Positions 8,242 through 18,039 are shown, numbered from the stretch's first letter. The stretch is DNA of 64,000 nucleotides from Jejubacter calystegiae (GCF_005671395.1 NZ_CP040428.1:3844001-3908000), one strand, 5' to 3'. Notes: generated by a model from the letters alone, not told the origin. Translations and numbers: made by a program.

Positions 8242-9820
8242 GGTTTCCCTCTGGTTCCTGAAACGGCGCAATGGCCCGGAAGCGAATGGTGGCGCCGGGC
8301 GGGATCTGCCCGGCAAGATCGAGGTGATAGTCGGCAACGGCACCGATAACCGGATAGCCGCCGGTCAGGGGACGATCGTTCAGAAACAGCACCGGCTGAC
8401 CGCTGGCGGGAATCTGAATGGCGCCGCTGCATACCCCTTCGCTGGGCAGCTCCTGAGTGATACTGCGCTCTAACGGCTGAGCGCCTGCCAGACGCAGGCC
8501 GATACGGTTCGACTGATCCGTTACCTGCCATAGCTGGTCGGTCAGACGGGCCTGAGAACGGGCGGTAAACCAGTCGCTGCGCGGGCCGGGAATAAAATCA
8601 AGAGTGACAACGTCACCTTTTATCGGCAGTGTGACGGAGGCCGTCTCCGTCTGTTCGACCGCCTGACACGGCAGCCCGGCATGATGCAGGCGATCTCCGG
8701 GCTTCAGCGGCGGCGGTCCCACCTGGGCCAGGGTATCGAAGGCGCAACTGTGAAGAACTGGCGCAACGGCAAAACCGCCGCGCAGCGCCAGATAGCTGCG
8801 AACGCCGCTGGCGGGCGCGCCCAAGCGAATCTCTTCCCCGACTTCCAGCGCCAGAGGCTGTTCGACGGCCGCCTGAAAGCGCTGGCCGTCAGCACTGCGA
8901 ATCTCTACCGGACAGGGTGCGCCGGTCACCGCCACCACCTGTGGGCTCAGGGCTCTGGCCCGCAGGCCGCCCTGGGTGATTTCAATAACGGCGCTGCCCC
9001 AGGGGTTGCCCACAAGGCGATTAGCCCGGCGTAGCGCGCCGCGATCGAGCGCGCCGGACGGTGAAATACCCAGCCGGGCCTGGCCCGCGCGCCCTTCATC
9101 CTGATACAGCGCCTGCAAACCGCTGGCGAGTATCTCAAGGGCCTGCGGCGCGCTGCTCGCTTCGGGCTCTGGCGGCGCTATCTCTGCCGCTACGGTAATC
9201 GTGGCGCCCTGCCGTGATTCATCCACAAAACGCACCCGGGCGCCCGGCGTTAACAGCGCCGGAGGTTCGCGGCCCAGATCCCACATGCTGAGCGGCGTAT
9301 CGCCAATCAGCTGCCAGCCGCCGGGGCTGGCCTGAGGATAGATACCGCTGAACTCCCCGGCCAGCGCCACCGAGCCTGCCGGAATGCGGGTGCGCGGCGT
9401 GGTGCGACGCGGCACGTTAAAACCGGCGTCGGAAACCATATAGGCAAACCCCGGCGCAAAACCGGTAAAGGCGACCTGCCATTCGTGGTCACTGTGACGG
9501 GCGATAAGCTGTTGCACGCTCAGGCCGAGCAGCTCTGCGGCTTCCGGCAGATCTTCGCCGCGATAGCGTACCGGGATAATCACTTCCGGCCCCTGCGGGC
9601 CCCGGGAAGAATTCAGGGAAAGCCGACCGATGATCTGCGCCAGCGCGCTGGCCGTGGTTTCGCCCGGCGTAAAGCGAATCAGCAGGGTTCGGGCCGCCGG
9701 GATAGTTTCTTCCACACCGCTGAGCGGTGCCGCTTCCAGCGCGGCATGCAGCGCCAGGGTCTGTTCCAGACTGGCCAGCTCAACCAGAAAGCTGTTGCTA
9801 TTAACGGGTAAAAAACGCAC
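8234..9820 (-). CDS. Fused PxpB-PxpC (KipI-KipA) 5-oxoprolinase-type protein
   Basis: 528 residues. The N-terminal half is a KipI/PxpB (allophanate hydrolase subunit 1-like) domain with [11 protein letters not shown] and, near 145, [20 protein letters not shown] followed by [11 protein letters not shown]. From about residue 225 a KipA/PxpC (subunit 2-like) domain follows, opening [20 protein letters not shown]. In E. coli PxpA, B and C together form ATP-dependent 5-oxoprolinase; here B and C are one chain. The start is GTG, preceded by GGAGG and directly abutting the TAA of the upstream gene (TAAGTG). It overlaps the carboxylase gene by 8 nt, suggesting translational coupling. The same fold pair forms the carboxyltransferase part of urea carboxylase. 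Confidence 0.9.
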   Translation of the reverse strand: MRFLPVNSNSFLVELASLEQTLALHAALEAAPLSGVEETIPAARTLLIRFTPGETTASALAQIIGRLSLNSSRGPQGPEVIIPVRYRGEDLPEAAELLGLSVQQLIARHSDHEWQVAFTGFAPGFAYMVSDAGFNVPRRTTPRTRIPAGSVALAGEFSGIYPQASPGGWQLIGDTPLSMWDLGREPPALLTPGARVRFVDESRQGATITVAAEIAPPEPEASSAPQALEILASGLQALYQDEGRAGQARLGISPSGALDRGALRRANRLVGNPWGSAVIEITQGGLRARALSPQVVAVTGAPCPVEIRSADGQRFQAAVEQPLALEVGEEIRLGAPASGVRSYLALRGGFAVAPVLHSCAFDTLAQVGPPPLKPGDRLHHAGLPCQAVEQTETASVTLPIKGDVVTLDFIPGPRSDWFTARSQARLTDQLWQVTDQSNRIGLRLAGAQPLERSITQELPSEGVCSGAIQIPASGQPVLFLNDRPLTGGYPVIGAVADYHLDLAGQIPPGATIRFRAIAPFQEPEGNHD

Positions 9821-10630
9821 TTAGCCCTCCTGCCAGGCGCTGTCGGGCACATCGGTAATAAACATATGGCCCGGCGCGTGGCTGATGGCAAAAGGCACCC
9901 CGGATTTCATCACCGCGGCCTGTGGCGTGACGCCGCAGGCCCAGAATACCGGCACTTCCCCCTCTTCAATGCGAACCGGATCGCCAAAATCCGGCTGCAT
10001 CAGATCGGCAATCCCCAGACTGTGTGGATCGCCGACATGAACCGGCGCACCGTGTACCGCCGGGAAACGGCCGCTGATAGTGACCGCGTCCGGTATCCGG
10101 TGCGCCGCGACGGGACGCATGGAGACCACCAGTTCCCCCTGTAATCGCCCTGCCGGGCGGCACAGGCGGTTGGTGCGGTACATCGGCACGTTGCAATTGT
10201 CGGTAATATGGCGGATATCGATACCCGCTTCACGCATCGGCGTTTCAAAGGTAAAGCTACAGCCAATCAGGAAGGTCACCAGATCCGGATGTTCTGCCCA
10301 GATGGCGGTGGCATCGGTGATTTCATCCGCCAGTTCGCCCTGGCGCCATATCCGGTAGCGCGGAATATCGGTACGCAGATCCGCCCCTTCCGCCAGTACG
10401 GTGCGATAGCTACCGGCCTCGCACACGTCCAGCACCGGACAGCTGCGCGGATTGCGCTGGGCATACAGCAGAAAATCGAAGGCCCAGTCCCGCGGTAGCG
10501 AAATCATATTGCACTGGGTCATTCCCGGGGCCATGCCCGCAGTCGGGCGGTCAAAACCGTTACGAATGGTGTCACGAGCGGCGCGCGCCTGGGCAATTGC
10601 GGCCTCGCTGGCCTTGATATACGGATTCAT
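9821..10630 (-). CDS. DUF1445 / D-glutamate cyclase-like protein (YcsI type)
   Basis: 269 residues of the YcsI/DUF1445 family, whose mammalian relative DGLUCY interconverts D-glutamate and 5-oxo-D-proline. Visible family features: [15 protein letters not shown] near residue 32, LIGCSFTFE in the middle, and the C-terminal [15 protein letters not shown]. The start at 10630 (MNPYIKA) has GAGGTGA seven bases before it; the ORF start at 10756 lies inside pxpA and is rejected. It is 4 bp from pxpA and directly abuts the PxpBC fusion. A family linked to 5-oxoproline chemistry beside PxpA and PxpBC fits a shared pathway. Activity of the bacterial members is less certain than the family membership. 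Confidence 0.85.
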   Translation of the reverse strand: MNPYIKASEAAIAQARAARDTIRNGFDRPTAGMAPGMTQCNMISLPRDWAFDFLLYAQRNPRSCPVLDVCEAGSYRTVLAEGADLRTDIPRYRIWRQGELADEITDATAIWAEHPDLVTFLIGCSFTFETPMREAGIDIRHITDNCNVPMYRTNRLCRPAGRLQGELVVSMRPVAAHRIPDAVTISGRFPAVHGAPVHVGDPHSLGIADLMQPDFGDPVRIEEGEVPVFWACGVTPQAAVMKSGVPFAISHAPGHMFITDVPDSAWQEG

Positions 10631-10634
10631 AAAT

Positions 10635-11402
10635 TCACCTCGCCGCTCTAAAGGAACGAATGGCGATGCCGTTGTGTTCCAGGGTGGCGCGAATCTGGCG
10701 CGCCATCTCAATGGCCCCCGGACTATCGCCGTGTACGCAGATGGAGTCCGCTTCAATACGGGTGAATTCGCCTTCCACCGACTCGACGCCGCCCTCGTTA
10801 ATCAGTTTCAGCATGCGCTGTGCGACCTGTTCCGGGTCATGCAGTACAGCCCCCGCTTCGCGGCGCGATACCAGGGTGCCGTCGGCGTGATAGGCGCGAT
10901 CGGCGAAGGCTTCTGCCACCACTTTAAGCCCCTGCTCCCGGGCCAGACTGACCAGCGGCGAACCGGCTAACGCCACCAGAATCAGCGATGGCTCTACCGC
11001 TTTAATGGCGGCAATCACTGCCAGCGCCTGGCGCCGGTCATGAGCAATGGTGTTATAGAGCGCGCCATGGGGTTTTACATAGCTCACCACGCAGCCCGCA
11101 GCGCGAGCCAGCCCCTGCAAGGCGCCAATCTGGTAGATAACGTCTGCGGTCAGTTCATCGCTGGCGATATCCATCGCCCGACGACCGAAGCCCACCAGGT
11201 CCGGATAGGCCACATGGGCCCCTACCGCTACGCCGTTACTGCGCGCGGCTGAAAGCGTCTCCAGAATGCCCGCGGGAGAGCCCGCGTGAAAGCCGCAGGC
11301 GACGTTAGCGCTGCTGACAACAGGCAGAATGGCCGCATCGTCGCCCATCCGCCACTGGCCAAAGCTTTCGCCCAGGTCGCTGTTTAAATCAATGCATTTC
11401 AT
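10635..11402 (-). CDS. pxpA: 5-oxoprolinase subunit A (LamB/YcsF family)
   Basis: 255 residues, the usual length of the PxpA/YcsF family. It starts [11 protein letters not shown], has NVACGFHAG near residue 35, [15 protein letters not shown] near 62 and [10 protein letters not shown] near 110, all diagnostic. PxpA acts with PxpB and PxpC to open 5-oxoproline to glutamate at the cost of ATP. The gene sits 15 bp after the transporter gene and 4 bp before the DUF1445 gene. The order transporter, PxpA, DUF1445, KipI, KipA with a regulator at one side resembles the Bacillus subtilis ycsFG-ycsI-kipI-kipA-kipR cluster. E. coli carries a pxp set elsewhere, so this may be a second system with another substrate. 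Confidence 0.92.
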   Translation of the reverse strand: MKCIDLNSDLGESFGQWRMGDDAAILPVVSSANVACGFHAGSPAGILETLSAARSNGVAVGAHVAYPDLVGFGRRAMDIASDELTADVIYQIGALQGLARAAGCVVSYVKPHGALYNTIAHDRRQALAVIAAIKAVEPSLILVALAGSPLVSLAREQGLKVVAEAFADRAYHADGTLVSRREAGAVLHDPEQVAQRMLKLINEGGVESVEGEFTRIEADSICVHGDSPGAIEMARQIRATLEHNGIAIRSFRAAR

Positions 11403-11416
11403 CCGGCTTTGTCCTC

Positions 11417-12661
11417 TCAGACTACGTTCAGATAATTAAAGATCGCGCCAACCGACATCACACCCATATACCAGGTGAGCAGGCAGATAATCAGTCCCAG
11501 CCACAGCAGCCAGCGCGGATAATGATAACCTTCCATCAGATCGGCACGGCGCCAACCCACCCACAGAAAGATGGTTAAGCCAATCGGCAGCACCAGGCCG
11601 TTAAAGCCACCGGCAAAGACCAGCAGTGCCGCGGGCGCAGTGCCCAGCATCAGATAAACCACCAGAGAGACGGTAATAAAGATAATGGTGGCGATATTAC
11701 GCTGGCGGTCGGTCATGGTCGGGCGGAAAACGGTGAGGAACGACACCGAGGTATAGGCCGCGCCAATCACGCTGGTGATGGCCGCCGCCCACAGAATACA
11801 GCCGAAGATACGCAGCCCCAGGGTTCCCGCAGCGTGCTGGAAGGCCTGAGAAGCCGGGTTAGCGCTGTGCCCTGCTACGTCCAGAGTCACACCGCTGGCC
11901 ACCACGCCAAGAATGGCCAGAAACAGCACGTAGCGCATAATACCAACCACCACAATGCCTTTGGTGGCGGCGGATGAGACTTCACGGATATGCTCAGGCC
12001 CCACGGCGCCTTTATCCAGCAGTCGATGAGCGCCAGCGTAACTGATGTAACCGCCTACGGTACCGCCAACAATGGTGGTAATGGTGGCGAAATCGATACG
12101 ATCGGGCATCACGCTCTGGCGCAACGCCTCGCCCAGCGGTGGCTGGGAAACGAAAGCGACATAGAGCGTTAGCGCAATCATTACCAGCCCCAGCACCACC
12201 ATCATCCTGTCGATAGCCACACCGGCCCGGCGCGAAGAGAAAATATAAATCGCAATGCCGGCGCTTAACAGTCCGCCCCATTTGGGATCCAGCCCCAGCA
12301 GCGCATTCAGCCCCAACCCGCCACCGGCGATATTGCCGATATTAAAGACCAGGCCGCCAAACACCACCAGCACCGACAGCAGATAGCCGCTGCCCGGTAG
12401 CGCAATATTCGCAATCTCCGAGGCGCGTTTACGGGTCAGCGTCACCACCCGCCAGATATTTTGCTGCACCACATAGTCGATAACGATAGACGCCAGGATC
12501 CCAAAAGCGAAGGCGGCGCCCATGGTGGCAGTAAAGGTAGCGGTCTGAGTAATAAACCCGGGACCGATTGCCGAGGTGGCCATTAAGAAGATTGCTGCGA
12601 TTAGCGACGATCGGCGCTTACGTACGAAGGTCTTTTTGTTTTCCGCTTCCAGAGCAGCCAT
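11417..12661 (-). CDS. Nramp-like transporter (YcsG type) of the lactam operon
   Basis: 414-residue membrane protein with about eleven hydrophobic spans. The first span contains [19 protein letters not shown], the Nramp-type unwound helix region, but the metal-binding DPGN of true Mn/Fe transporters is absent, so it probably carries an organic substrate. It corresponds in position to ycsG of the Bacillus cluster. The start at 12661 ([10 protein letters not shown]) is preferred because GGGGAG lies seven bases before it; the ATG at 12676 overlaps that site and 12706 lacks one. First gene of the minus-strand operon, divergent from the GntR regulator. Confidence 0.83.
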   Translation of the reverse strand: MAALEAENKKTFVRKRRSSLIAAIFLMATSAIGPGFITQTATFTATMGAAFAFGILASIVIDYVVQQNIWRVVTLTRKRASEIANIALPGSGYLLSVLVVFGGLVFNIGNIAGGGLGLNALLGLDPKWGGLLSAGIAIYIFSSRRAGVAIDRMMVVLGLVMIALTLYVAFVSQPPLGEALRQSVMPDRIDFATITTIVGGTVGGYISYAGAHRLLDKGAVGPEHIREVSSAATKGIVVVGIMRYVLFLAILGVVASGVTLDVAGHSANPASQAFQHAAGTLGLRIFGCILWAAAITSVIGAAYTSVSFLTVFRPTMTDRQRNIATIIFITVSLVVYLMLGTAPAALLVFAGGFNGLVLPIGLTIFLWVGWRRADLMEGYHYPRWLLWLGLIICLLTWYMGVMSVGAIFNYLNVV

Positions 12662-13004
12662 GCTGTCACTCCCCATTGTGATGTTAACCCTTTGTCTGTC
12701 AGGCAATTTTCAGGCCATTGTTGGAACAAATTTTGTAATTGTTAAGTTAATGTGTTTGCATTGTTGAACAATAAACTACGTAGTGATGAATAAACCGGCA
12801 ATACCCGATCGCAAAGCCAGCAACGGAATCGAGAAGTCGATCACTCTTTTTGATCAGACATTTAACTCAACGCCCCGTTTTTGTGCATAGCAATGCAGTT
12901 TTGCCCCCAAATGGTGCATATTACGCACCGCTCGGGTGCCTTGCCGCTGGTGTGTTAAATATGTGAAGATTGCTAACCTGTTGATTAGCGGAATATGCCC
13001 TGCC
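12662..13004. promoter_or_regulatory. Divergent control region, lactam operon / GntR regulator
   Basis: A 343-bp gene-free region. Two similar inverted repeats lie near the transporter start: TTGTTGGAACAA at 12718-12729 and TTGTTGAACAA at 12761-12771, both with arms TTGTT/AACAA and 43 bp apart, about four helical turns. They are good candidates for the binding sites of the GntR/FCD protein encoded divergently. No clear -35/-10 pair could be assigned on either strand. Confidence 0.5.
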
Positions 13005-13667
13005 ATGAAGAAAAGCGCGCCAGCACCTGTACTGAGTGAAAAAACGGCTGAAATAATTCGCCAGAAGATTATTGCCGGAGAGCTGGCCCCGGGAGCCCGG
13101 CTGTCAGAGGCGGCACTCAGCGAACGGCTGGCTATTTCGCGCAATACCCTACGCGAAGTCTTTCGGCTGCTGACCCAGGAAGGGCTGCTGCACTACGAGC
13201 CGAATCGCGGCGTCTGTGTGGCAGTGCCGGATATGGCGGCGATTATCGATATCTACCGTATCCGGCGGTTGATTGAGTGCGACGCCCTGCGCCAGGCCTG
13301 GCCCCTGCATCCGGCGGTGGAGCGCATGGCGCAACAGATTACCCTGGCCCGTGAACACGGCAGCCAGGGCGACTGGGTGGCGGTGGGCACCGCCAATATG
13401 CTGTTTCATACGGCCATCGTCGAACTCTCTGATAGCCCGAGGCTGGTACGCTTGTATCGTCATATCTCCGCCGAACTACGTCTGGCCTTCGGGCACCTGG
13501 ACGATCTGGAGATGCTGCACGCCCCCTATATCGAAAAGAATGCCGCCCTGCTGGCGCTGCTTAATAGCGGAAAAAATGAGGAAGCGGCGCAGATGCTGGC
13601 GGGCTATCTGGATCAGTCCGAACGCACCCTGCTGGCGGTGCTACAGCGGCGGGCGGCTCTGGCGTGA
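13005..13667 (+). CDS. GntR-family (FCD/FadR-like) transcriptional regulator
   Basis: 220 residues. The N-terminal winged helix-turn-helix is clear (GARLSEAALSERLAISRNTL, then EVFRLLTQEGLL), followed from about residue 75 by an all-helical FCD ligand-binding domain with D...R and H positions (LFHTAIVELSDSPRL). It lies divergently beside the lactam operon and probably controls it, with a small acid as likely effector. The start at 13005 (MKKSAPAP) gives the normal length; an ATG at 12936 would add 23 residues without family character. No strong ribosome binding site is visible. Its 3' end faces the amidohydrolase gene. Confidence 0.87.
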   Translation: MKKSAPAPVLSEKTAEIIRQKIIAGELAPGARLSEAALSERLAISRNTLREVFRLLTQEGLLHYEPNRGVCVAVPDMAAIIDIYRIRRLIECDALRQAWPLHPAVERMAQQITLAREHGSQGDWVAVGTANMLFHTAIVELSDSPRLVRLYRHISAELRLAFGHLDDLEMLHAPYIEKNAALLALLNSGKNEEAAQMLAGYLDQSERTLLAVLQRRAALA

Positions 13668-13739
13668 TGAGTTAGCCTTAGCCGTTCACAAATCTTTACG
13701 TACTACGCGTAAATACGGGACGAAGACAGGCAGTTGCTG

Positions 13740-14726
13740 TTAGTTAGCGGTACTTCTGTCGCGGGTAAGACGCATCCAGTTGCCGTGGGCAAAGGCCGCT
13801 TTATCATTTTCACTGAGATGACATGTTTCCAGAAATTGCCTCGCCTCATTACCGGTGCGGTATTGAAAAGGGTAATCGGTAGAAAAAAGAATTCGTTCCG
13901 TTCCCACTATCGCAACCGCTCTGTCCAGGAAATGAGAAAAGAACATACCGCTCGCCGTAACATAGAGATTTTCCCGCAGGTACGATGCCAGGGGTAATTT
14001 CAGGTTTGCCACTCTGTCCATCGCCGCCAGGCGTTCTGCATAAAATAATATCAGCTCACCCCAGTGCCCCAGGATCATCTGAAGCGCCGGAAGGCGGTCA
14101 AATGTGCCTGATAAAACCAGACGGATAAATTGAATTCCCGCATCATAATGCCAGCCAAGACCATAAGTGGCGAAAGCCGTATTTACCTCCGGGCTGAAGC
14201 CTGAATAATAGGCATTTCTGACAGCGATATCTGGCGCCCCCGGATGAATTAATACTGGCGCATTCAGGGTTTCAGCACAGCTAAGAATGGGGAAATAACC
14301 GGGACTGTCTAAATGTTCTGCGCCACCGCTGCATAGCAGCGCGCCTTTAAAGCCCAGGCTTTTTATACAACGTTCCAGTTCATTAGCCGCTTCATCAGGC
14401 ATGGATACCGGCAGGGTTGCCAGCGCCTGAAACCGACTCGGGTACCTTGCCGCCACTTCCGCAATACCGTCATTGATTCGCTGTGCCATACCGACACTTG
14501 CTGGCCCCAGACCATGAAGCGCCGGTGACGTCAGGGACAGTACCTGCATATCCAGACCTGATTCATCCATCAGGGCAAGGCGCTCATCAGCGATATCAAA
14601 CAGCCGACGCTTAATGACGCCGGAATTAAAAGCAATACTGGGATCTTTTGCCTCCAGCCCCGATGCTTTCCAGGCGCCACACACTTCTTCGGTCAAAAAA
14701 TGCTCTTCAATACCAATCAGCTTCAT
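13740..14726 (-). CDS. Amidohydrolase-2 family protein (ACMSD/resorcylate decarboxylase-like)
   Basis: 328-residue TIM-barrel protein of the amidohydrolase-2 group, which holds aromatic-acid decarboxylases (ACMSD, gamma-resorcylate decarboxylase) and some hydrolases. Visible: GIEEHF at the N-terminus where many members have HxH, LIHPGAP near residue 170 supplying a metal-ligand His, LGHWGE near 220 and FSTDYPFQY near 290 with the catalytic Asp. These fit a mononuclear Zn or Mn site. It lies 39 bp after the SDR gene on the same strand, so the two are probably co-transcribed under the divergent LysR protein. The substrate is unknown; an aromatic acid is a reasonable guess. Confidence 0.8.
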   Translation of the reverse strand: MKLIGIEEHFLTEEVCGAWKASGLEAKDPSIAFNSGVIKRRLFDIADERLALMDESGLDMQVLSLTSPALHGLGPASVGMAQRINDGIAEVAARYPSRFQALATLPVSMPDEAANELERCIKSLGFKGALLCSGGAEHLDSPGYFPILSCAETLNAPVLIHPGAPDIAVRNAYYSGFSPEVNTAFATYGLGWHYDAGIQFIRLVLSGTFDRLPALQMILGHWGELILFYAERLAAMDRVANLKLPLASYLRENLYVTASGMFFSHFLDRAVAIVGTERILFSTDYPFQYRTGNEARQFLETCHLSENDKAAFAHGNWMRLTRDRSTAN

Positions 14727-14765
14727 TATCTGTTCTCTGCCTGAAAAATCATTGCTTCCACCGCT

Positions 14766-15473
14766 TCACCAGGGCACGGTTTTCCCTTCACGGTCGAGAT
14801 ATTGCAGTCCCGGCTTCCCCTGCTGTGAAAGCATCACCTTCACCACTTTCGGAATGCTTTCCTCGATGCTTAGCGGCGCTTCAGCTCCGCCCAGCTCGGT
14901 AGCGACCCAGCCTGGCGCCATTAACAGCAAAGTACGTGATTCTCCGGCATGACGAGCGGCATAACTGCGCATGTACATGTTCAGCGCAGCTTTGGAGCCA
15001 CGATAGACCTCGTGTCCGCCGTTTCTGTTGTTGCTCACGCTGCCCTGTCCTGACGACATAACACCAATGGTGCCTGTTGCAGAAACCAGATCCTGTAAGC
15101 ATTCAATCACGCGCATAGGGCTTAATGCATTGGTCACCATGACCTGTTCGAATTCCCGGGTCGATACCTCTGCGATACTCTCGCTCTGGTTTTTGTTGGC
15201 GATACCGGCATTATGAAAGAGGATATCTAACACCTTGTCAGATAAACGTTCCCGCAGCGCTTTGATCTGCTGTGGTTCAGTGACCTCAAGCTGTTCAATC
15301 TCAACGCGCTCTGGATTTTTATCCGCCAGCTGGTGCAGCAACGTTCGGTCTTTCCCGCGTACGGTACCGATGACGTGCCATCCCTTTGTCACAAATTCCG
15401 TAGCCATCGCATAGCCCAGCCCACGTGATGCGCCGATGATAAGGATAGTTTTTTGCGTCGCTCTATTTTTCAT
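14766..15473 (-). CDS. Short-chain dehydrogenase/reductase
   Basis: 235-residue Rossmann oxidoreductase. The nucleotide-binding motif IIGASRGLGYAM begins at residue 11, NAG is at about 85 (FHNAGIANKN), and the catalytic Ser and YxxxK lie in VMSSGQG and VYRGSKAALNMY. It is of the sniffer/CsgA-like classical SDR type. The start at 15473 (MKNRATQKT) is chosen because the ORF start at 15602 adds 43 residues without SDR character; AGAGAG precedes it. Upstream of the amidohydrolase and divergent from a LysR regulator, which suggests a small catabolic unit. Confidence 0.85.
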   Translation of the reverse strand: MKNRATQKTILIIGASRGLGYAMATEFVTKGWHVIGTVRGKDRTLLHQLADKNPERVEIEQLEVTEPQQIKALRERLSDKVLDILFHNAGIANKNQSESIAEVSTREFEQVMVTNALSPMRVIECLQDLVSATGTIGVMSSGQGSVSNNRNGGHEVYRGSKAALNMYMRSYAARHAGESRTLLLMAPGWVATELGGAEAPLSIEESIPKVVKVMLSQQGKPGLQYLDREGKTVPW

Positions 15474-15688
15474 AGTTAACTCTCTCTTCTGTGGGCGCTG
15501 GGCCGCCCGGATGCCGAACGGTGTGCGTCCATGACAATATGGATTCATTTCGAAAAGTCCCGTCGCACCGCAATGACGGCGGCGATAACTGATAAATTTC
15601 ATCGCTGTAATGCAATTTATTACCGGCGATATCCGAGACTATCCGGTACGTGGACAACTCTATGCCTGACAGACATAATGCGGAAGAC

Positions 15689-15712
15689 GCATAGTTTGCA
15701 TTTATACTATGC
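15689..15712. promoter_or_regulatory. LysR-type operator candidate
   Basis: GCATAGT (15689-15695) and ACTATGC (15706-15712) form exact 7-bp inverted arms around a 10-bp AT-rich spacer, the size and shape of a LysR T-N11-A box. It lies between the SDR and LysR genes, about 45 bp before the LysR start. Confidence 0.6.
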
Positions 15713-15755
15713 ACCAAACGCCTTACCTCTTTTTCCAAACGGTATATCTGAAGTT

Positions 15756-16700
15756 ATGGCTGATCCCGACCTGAATTTACTCATAGCCCTTGATGTACTT
15801 ATCACTGAAGCCAATGTGACTCGCGCCGCGCGCCGTCTGGGGTTAAGCCCTTCAGCGATGAGCAGGACCCTGAGTCGCCTTCGCGCAACGACGGGCGATC
15901 CCCTGCTGGTTCGGGCCGGGCGTCAGATGGTGCTGACGCCCTATGCCGAAAATATACGTGAAAGCACCCAACACACCGTTTCTGCCGCTTTGGGTATACT
16001 CCGCCCCTCTGCGGTATCGCTTGACCTGTCCAGACTGGAAAGAACCTTTACTATCAGGGCGAACGAAGGTTTTGTTGAGGCTTTCGGTGCCGCGCTTATC
16101 ACCTCAGCGGCGGTAAAAGCCCCTCTCGTTCGCCTTTGTTTTGCAGCAAAAGAAGAAAAAAGCGCAAAACATTTACGCGCGGGTCTGGTCGATCTCGAAA
16201 TTGGTGTTTTAGGCGAAATGGGGCCGGAAATACGCCTGCAGGCGCTGTTCAGAGACCGGTTTGTAGGTGCGGTGAGAAAAGGTCATCCCCTGCTGGAACG
16301 GAAAGGTAATATCAGCGCCGCGCAATATGCTTCATTTGAACACGTCATTACTTCCCGTCATGGATTCGTCGGCGGCCCGATAGACAAGGCCCTGGCTGAA
16401 TCAGGACTGGAACGGAAAATTGCTGCCGTGGTACCGAGTTTTCCCGCCGCGATAGCCGTGGCGGTAGCCTCAGATTTGATTGCGCTCATCCCCTCTTCTT
16501 TTCTTATAAACCGAATCAGCGGTGATGAAAATGAGGCGACGACGGCATTCCGCATGTTCGAGCTTCCGGTAAAGACTCAGGAAATAACCATATCGCAAAT
16601 GTGGCATCCGCGGCTGGATGCCGACTCAGGCCATCGCTGGCTGCGGCAGCATGTACTGGATGTTTGTCGGCAGCAAATGCAGCGTATCACTAAAAATTGA
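15756..16700 (+). CDS. LysR-family transcriptional regulator
   Basis: 314 residues. The N-terminal helix-turn-helix reads LNLLIALDVLITEANVTRAA then LGLSPSAMSRTLSRLR, of the NodD/LinR-like subgroup; the rest is the periplasmic-binding-like effector domain. The start at 15756 (MADPDLNLL) fits the family; the frame is open for another 75 codons upstream to 15531, but that stretch holds the candidate operator and shows no family character. It is divergent from the SDR-amidohydrolase pair, which it most likely regulates. Confidence 0.87.
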   Translation: MADPDLNLLIALDVLITEANVTRAARRLGLSPSAMSRTLSRLRATTGDPLLVRAGRQMVLTPYAENIRESTQHTVSAALGILRPSAVSLDLSRLERTFTIRANEGFVEAFGAALITSAAVKAPLVRLCFAAKEEKSAKHLRAGLVDLEIGVLGEMGPEIRLQALFRDRFVGAVRKGHPLLERKGNISAAQYASFEHVITSRHGFVGGPIDKALAESGLERKIAAVVPSFPAAIAVAVASDLIALIPSSFLINRISGDENEATTAFRMFELPVKTQEITISQMWHPRLDADSGHRWLRQHVLDVCRQQMQRITKN

Positions 16701-16809
16701 CGCTCTTTATGGTCAACGGCCGCAGTACATTTCACAGGAGGAGTCCCGACCATTAAACCTTGCAATTATCTCCATTGCCCTGTTTTTACATAACAGCCCC
16801 TGAAACGCC

Positions 16810-17427
16810 TTAAAGTAAACCATTCGCCGCCAACACTTCCTTCAGCTCCGGCCGCTGACGTACCGCGGCCGCAACCGCGCTGAATCTCGGGGTATGCTGT
16901 CTGTACCACTCTTCCCCCGGCGTCCAGTGCTCCATCACCACAATGTAGCAGTCCAGCAGGCTTATCTCTGACCCCAACGCATAAGGCGCGGCCCTGAGCT
17001 GCTGGTCCAGCCACAGCAACTGAGACTGCCGATAGCGAACGATGTTGTCTACCAACTGCTGTGGTGCATCCGGTGCCCAACGCTGCGGATAGTCAGCATA
17101 AGTAAAGGTGGGATAGACGCTGGCGACCAGCCAGATAAGCAGACGCTGAAACAGCGAACGTTCAGGCGTACCCGGCTGCGGCGCCAGGTGAGGATGCTGG
17201 TCCAGAATCATCAGGGCAATGGCGGCGGATTCAGTCATCACGCTGCCGTCGGCCAGTTGCAGAGTCGGCACCTGACACAGCGGGTTAAGCTGCTGTAGCC
17301 GGTCGCGCTGCGGGCCTGGCCTGTCAAACCCTTCAACATTTTCAACGCGATACGGCATATCCGCCAGCCGTAGCATCAGTTCACTAATTGCCGAGCCCCA
17401 GCCCGGAGCGCCATACAGGGTGATCAT
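16810..17427 (-). CDS. Glutathione S-transferase family protein
   Basis: 205 residues with a thioredoxin-like N-terminal domain (ITLYGAPGWGSAISELML; NPLCQVPTLQLADG then MTESAAI, the glutathione-binding segment) and a helical C-terminal domain including YALGSEISLLDCY, the GST N-capping box region. Probably conjugates or reduces electrophiles with glutathione in the cytoplasm. The start at 17427 lies six bases after GGAGG; the tandem ATG at 17430 is too close to it, and the ORF start at 17535 adds an unrelated hydrophobic stretch. It stands alone; 129 bp separate it from the next gene upstream. Confidence 0.85.
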   Translation of the reverse strand: MITLYGAPGWGSAISELMLRLADMPYRVENVEGFDRPGPQRDRLQQLNPLCQVPTLQLADGSVMTESAAIALMILDQHPHLAPQPGTPERSLFQRLLIWLVASVYPTFTYADYPQRWAPDAPQQLVDNIVRYRQSQLLWLDQQLRAAPYALGSEISLLDCYIVVMEHWTPGEEWYRQHTPRFSAVAAAVRQRPELKEVLAANGLL

Positions 17428-17556
17428 CATCGTCCTCCGGATAAAGCGTAAAGTGTAGATGGAAATGGCGCTGGCGCTGAGTGACAACGTCACAATAAAT
17501 TCCATTTTTACCCGAATAGCCTGCTCAACTCTCACTGTTACTGACCTGACTGCCAG

Positions 17557-18039
17557 TTACCCCGCCAGTTCGCTTATTAGAGAACAACGCAGCGTCACGG
17601 GTTTACGCGCCAGCCCGGCCAGCGGGCCATCAGCCATCTCGCAGTTGAGGATATTGTCAGGCCAGTGGCGGCGAGCCGAATAGACATTGATGTTTACCCG
17701 CAGCCCCTCTTTAAGCCAGCCCAACCGCTTGCTGTTGATGGCGGCTGGCGTAAAGCGCGCCGTGCCGCCTTCAGACGGCAGGTTAAGTTCCGATCGCCCC
17801 ATATCGATCTGTCCGGATTCGTCCGCGTCAGACTGGTGCCGGGCGTTGGGTTCGCCATACCAGTCGGCGGCAACGGTAATGCCTTCCCTCCCCTGCACCA
17901 GCGTCTGGCGAGCGTCCGGTGACAACAGAACCCGGATCTGCAAGTCAGGCAGCGGCCTGGTCTGTGCTGCCTGACCATTTCCGGCAGCAACGACCATAAA
18001 CAGCACCCACAGGCTATACCGCCTTAACGTTAATCTCAT
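17557..18039 (-). CDS. Exported protein of unknown function
   Basis: 160 residues. I do not recognise the family. The first 25 residues form a signal peptide (MRLTLRRYSLWVLFMVVAAG then GNGQAAQ with a plausible cleavage after AQA or nearby). The mature part has regularly spaced short hydrophobic strands and two cysteines near the C-terminus (ILNCEM, TLRCSL) that could form a disulphide, consistent with a small periplasmic beta-sandwich. The start is an ATG at 18039. It is divergent from idi, with 130 bp between them. Confidence 0.6.
   Translation of the reverse strand: MRLTLRRYSLWVLFMVVAAGNGQAAQTRPLPDLQIRVLLSPDARQTLVQGREGITVAADWYGEPNARHQSDADESGQIDMGRSELNLPSEGGTARFTPAAINSKRLGWLKEGLRVNINVYSARRHWPDNILNCEMADGPLAGLARKPVTLRCSLISELAG

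Noticed and set aside
11417-12661. Calling the transporter a manganese/iron Nramp protein
   Set aside because: The DPGN metal-binding motif is absent and the context is lactam metabolism.
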